Of a stretch of 6,495 nucleotides of DNA, positions 5,832 to 6,495 are shown piece after piece. The translations under genes and the position numbers were made by a program. The number at the start of each line of letters is the position of its first letter. The stretch's first letter is position 1. The stretch is taken from assembly GCA_007120565.1 (NCBI GenBank), contig SKNK01000351.1, forward strand, positions 1 to 6,495. Reading direction: 5' to 3'. The notes under the pieces are model-generated. The model made no database searches. It was given only the letters and a program-made list of their open reading frames with translations, and was not told where the DNA came from. The DNA comes from Nitriliruptoraceae bacterium. Lineage in GTDB: Bacteria > Actinomycetota > Nitriliruptoria > Nitriliruptorales > Nitriliruptoraceae.

Positions 5832-6495
5832 CAACGCTCCTCTCGGTGGGTCGCCTGGTACTCCTGCAGCGACCGGACGGTCAACTCGCCCCGACGCAGC
5901 GCCTCGACGCCTTGGATGGCGGCGAGGATGCCAGCCAGCGTGGTGATGCAGGGCACCCCATCGACCACGGCCGCCTGACGGATCTCGTAGCCGTCGCCGC
6001 GCGTCGCCGAGCCGAAGGGGGTGTTGAGCACCAGTCCGACCTCGCCCGATCGGATCAGGTCCAGGATGTCGGTGGCGCCCTGCGACACCTTGCCGACGAC
6101 CTTGGCGGGTACCCCGGCGCGGTTGAGCACGTCGGCGGTGCCATCGGTGGCGTAGATCGCGAACCCCAGGTCGACCAGGCGTTTGACGGGGAACACGATG
6201 GAGCGCTTGTCGCGGTTGGCCACCGAGACGAACACCGCGCCCTTGGTCGGCAGCACCATCGAACCGGTCCCGGCCTGCGACTTGGCGAACGCCGCACCGA
6301 AGTCGAGGTCGATGCCCATGACCTCACCGGTGGAACGCATCTCCGGTCCGAGCAACGCATCGACGCCGGGGAAACGGTCGAAGGGCAGCACCGCCTCCTT
6401 GACCGCAACGTGCCGAGGGCGTGGCCCCTCGACGGCATCCTGGGCCGGGACCAGGCCGGATGCCCTGAGCGACGCCAGGCTCTCCCCCGCCATCA
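5831..6495 (-). CDS. carB: Carbamoyl-phosphate synthase large subunit, C-terminal part (5' end outside window)
   Basis: CarB builds carbamoyl phosphate from bicarbonate, ammonia (from glutamine via CarA) and two ATP, feeding both pyrimidine and arginine synthesis. Only the last 220 residues are in view; complete proteins are about 1,050-1,100 residues. The visible part begins in the second ATP-grasp half, with [17 protein letters not shown] (29-45) and [14 protein letters not shown] (49-62). It then enters the MGS-like allosteric domain from about residue 84: [28 protein letters not shown] (114-128), and [20 protein letters not shown] (157-176). In known enzymes this domain binds regulators such as UMP or ornithine, so feedback control is likely, though not shown here. 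The stop at 5833-5831 is fused to the pyrK start. The frame runs off the window edge without interruption; carA would be expected further upstream. No truncation or frameshift is seen. Confidence 0.96.
   Translation of the reverse strand, partial: MAGESLASLRASGLVPAQDAVEGPRPRHVAVKEAVLPFDRFPGVDALLGPEMRSTGEVMGIDLDFGAAFAKSQAGTGSMVLPTKGAVFVSVANRDKRSIVFPVKRLVDLGFAIYATDGTADVLNRAGVPAKVVGKVSQGATDILDLIRSGEVGLVLNTPFGSATRGDGYEIRQAAVVDGVPCITTLAGILAAIQGVEALRRGELTVRSLQEYQATHREER
5837..5842 (-). promoter_or_regulatory. Ribosome binding site of pyrK inside carB
   Basis: On the minus strand GAGGAG encodes the Glu-Glu of the CarB C-terminus (THREER) and stands five bases before the pyrK ATG. It supports the start at 5831 and coupled translation with carB. 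Confidence 0.7.

Noticed and set aside
5121..5978. Plus-strand open frame of 285 codons
   Set aside because: It is antisense to pyrK and the end of carB; no domain is recognisable and there is no separate evidence for expression.

Overview
The window is very GC-rich and its genes use mostly G- or C-ending codons with short GGAG-type ribosome binding sites. This suggests a high-GC bacterium, most likely an actinobacterium. A deep lineage that kept the PyrK/PyrD (class 1B) dihydroorotate dehydrogenase would fit, because many well-known actinobacteria use the quinone-linked class 2 enzyme. The taxonomic placement is inference; no rRNA or other marker is present.

Layout. Positions 1-369 (+) hold the C-terminal part of orotate phosphoribosyltransferase (pyrE), cut by the window edge. 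Four bases later a 56-codon reading frame (374-544, +) carries a Cys-rich signature that resembles small DUF6011-type zinc ribbons; it is a candidate gene only. Positions 545-783 look non-coding and contain an imperfect 47-bp tandem duplication built on an 11-bp unit (consensus AGCCCGCCAGG, five copies), then a small hairpin and a Shine-Dalgarno. Positions 784-3042 (+) encode a large secreted beta-propeller lipoprotein (PF09826/COG4880 type) of unknown function. A nested GC-rich hairpin (3060-3102) separates it from the convergent minus-strand genes.

The minus strand, read from 6495 down to 3129, is a compact pyrimidine operon: carB (3' part only), pyrK, pyrD and pyrF. carB and pyrK share one base (TGATG), pyrK and pyrD are 58 bp apart with a strong GGAGG site, and pyrD and pyrF overlap by 10 bp.

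How the genes work together. CarB makes carbamoyl phosphate. PyrD, with its FAD/2Fe-2S partner PyrK, oxidises dihydroorotate to orotate with NAD+ as acceptor. PyrE adds phosphoribose to give OMP, and PyrF decarboxylates OMP to UMP. Both halves of the window therefore belong to de novo UMP synthesis, but pyrE sits on the opposite strand, separated from the operon by the propeller gene. No mobile element, tRNA, rRNA or CRISPR array was seen. Most of the window is ordinary core metabolism; the region worth a second look is about 370-783.
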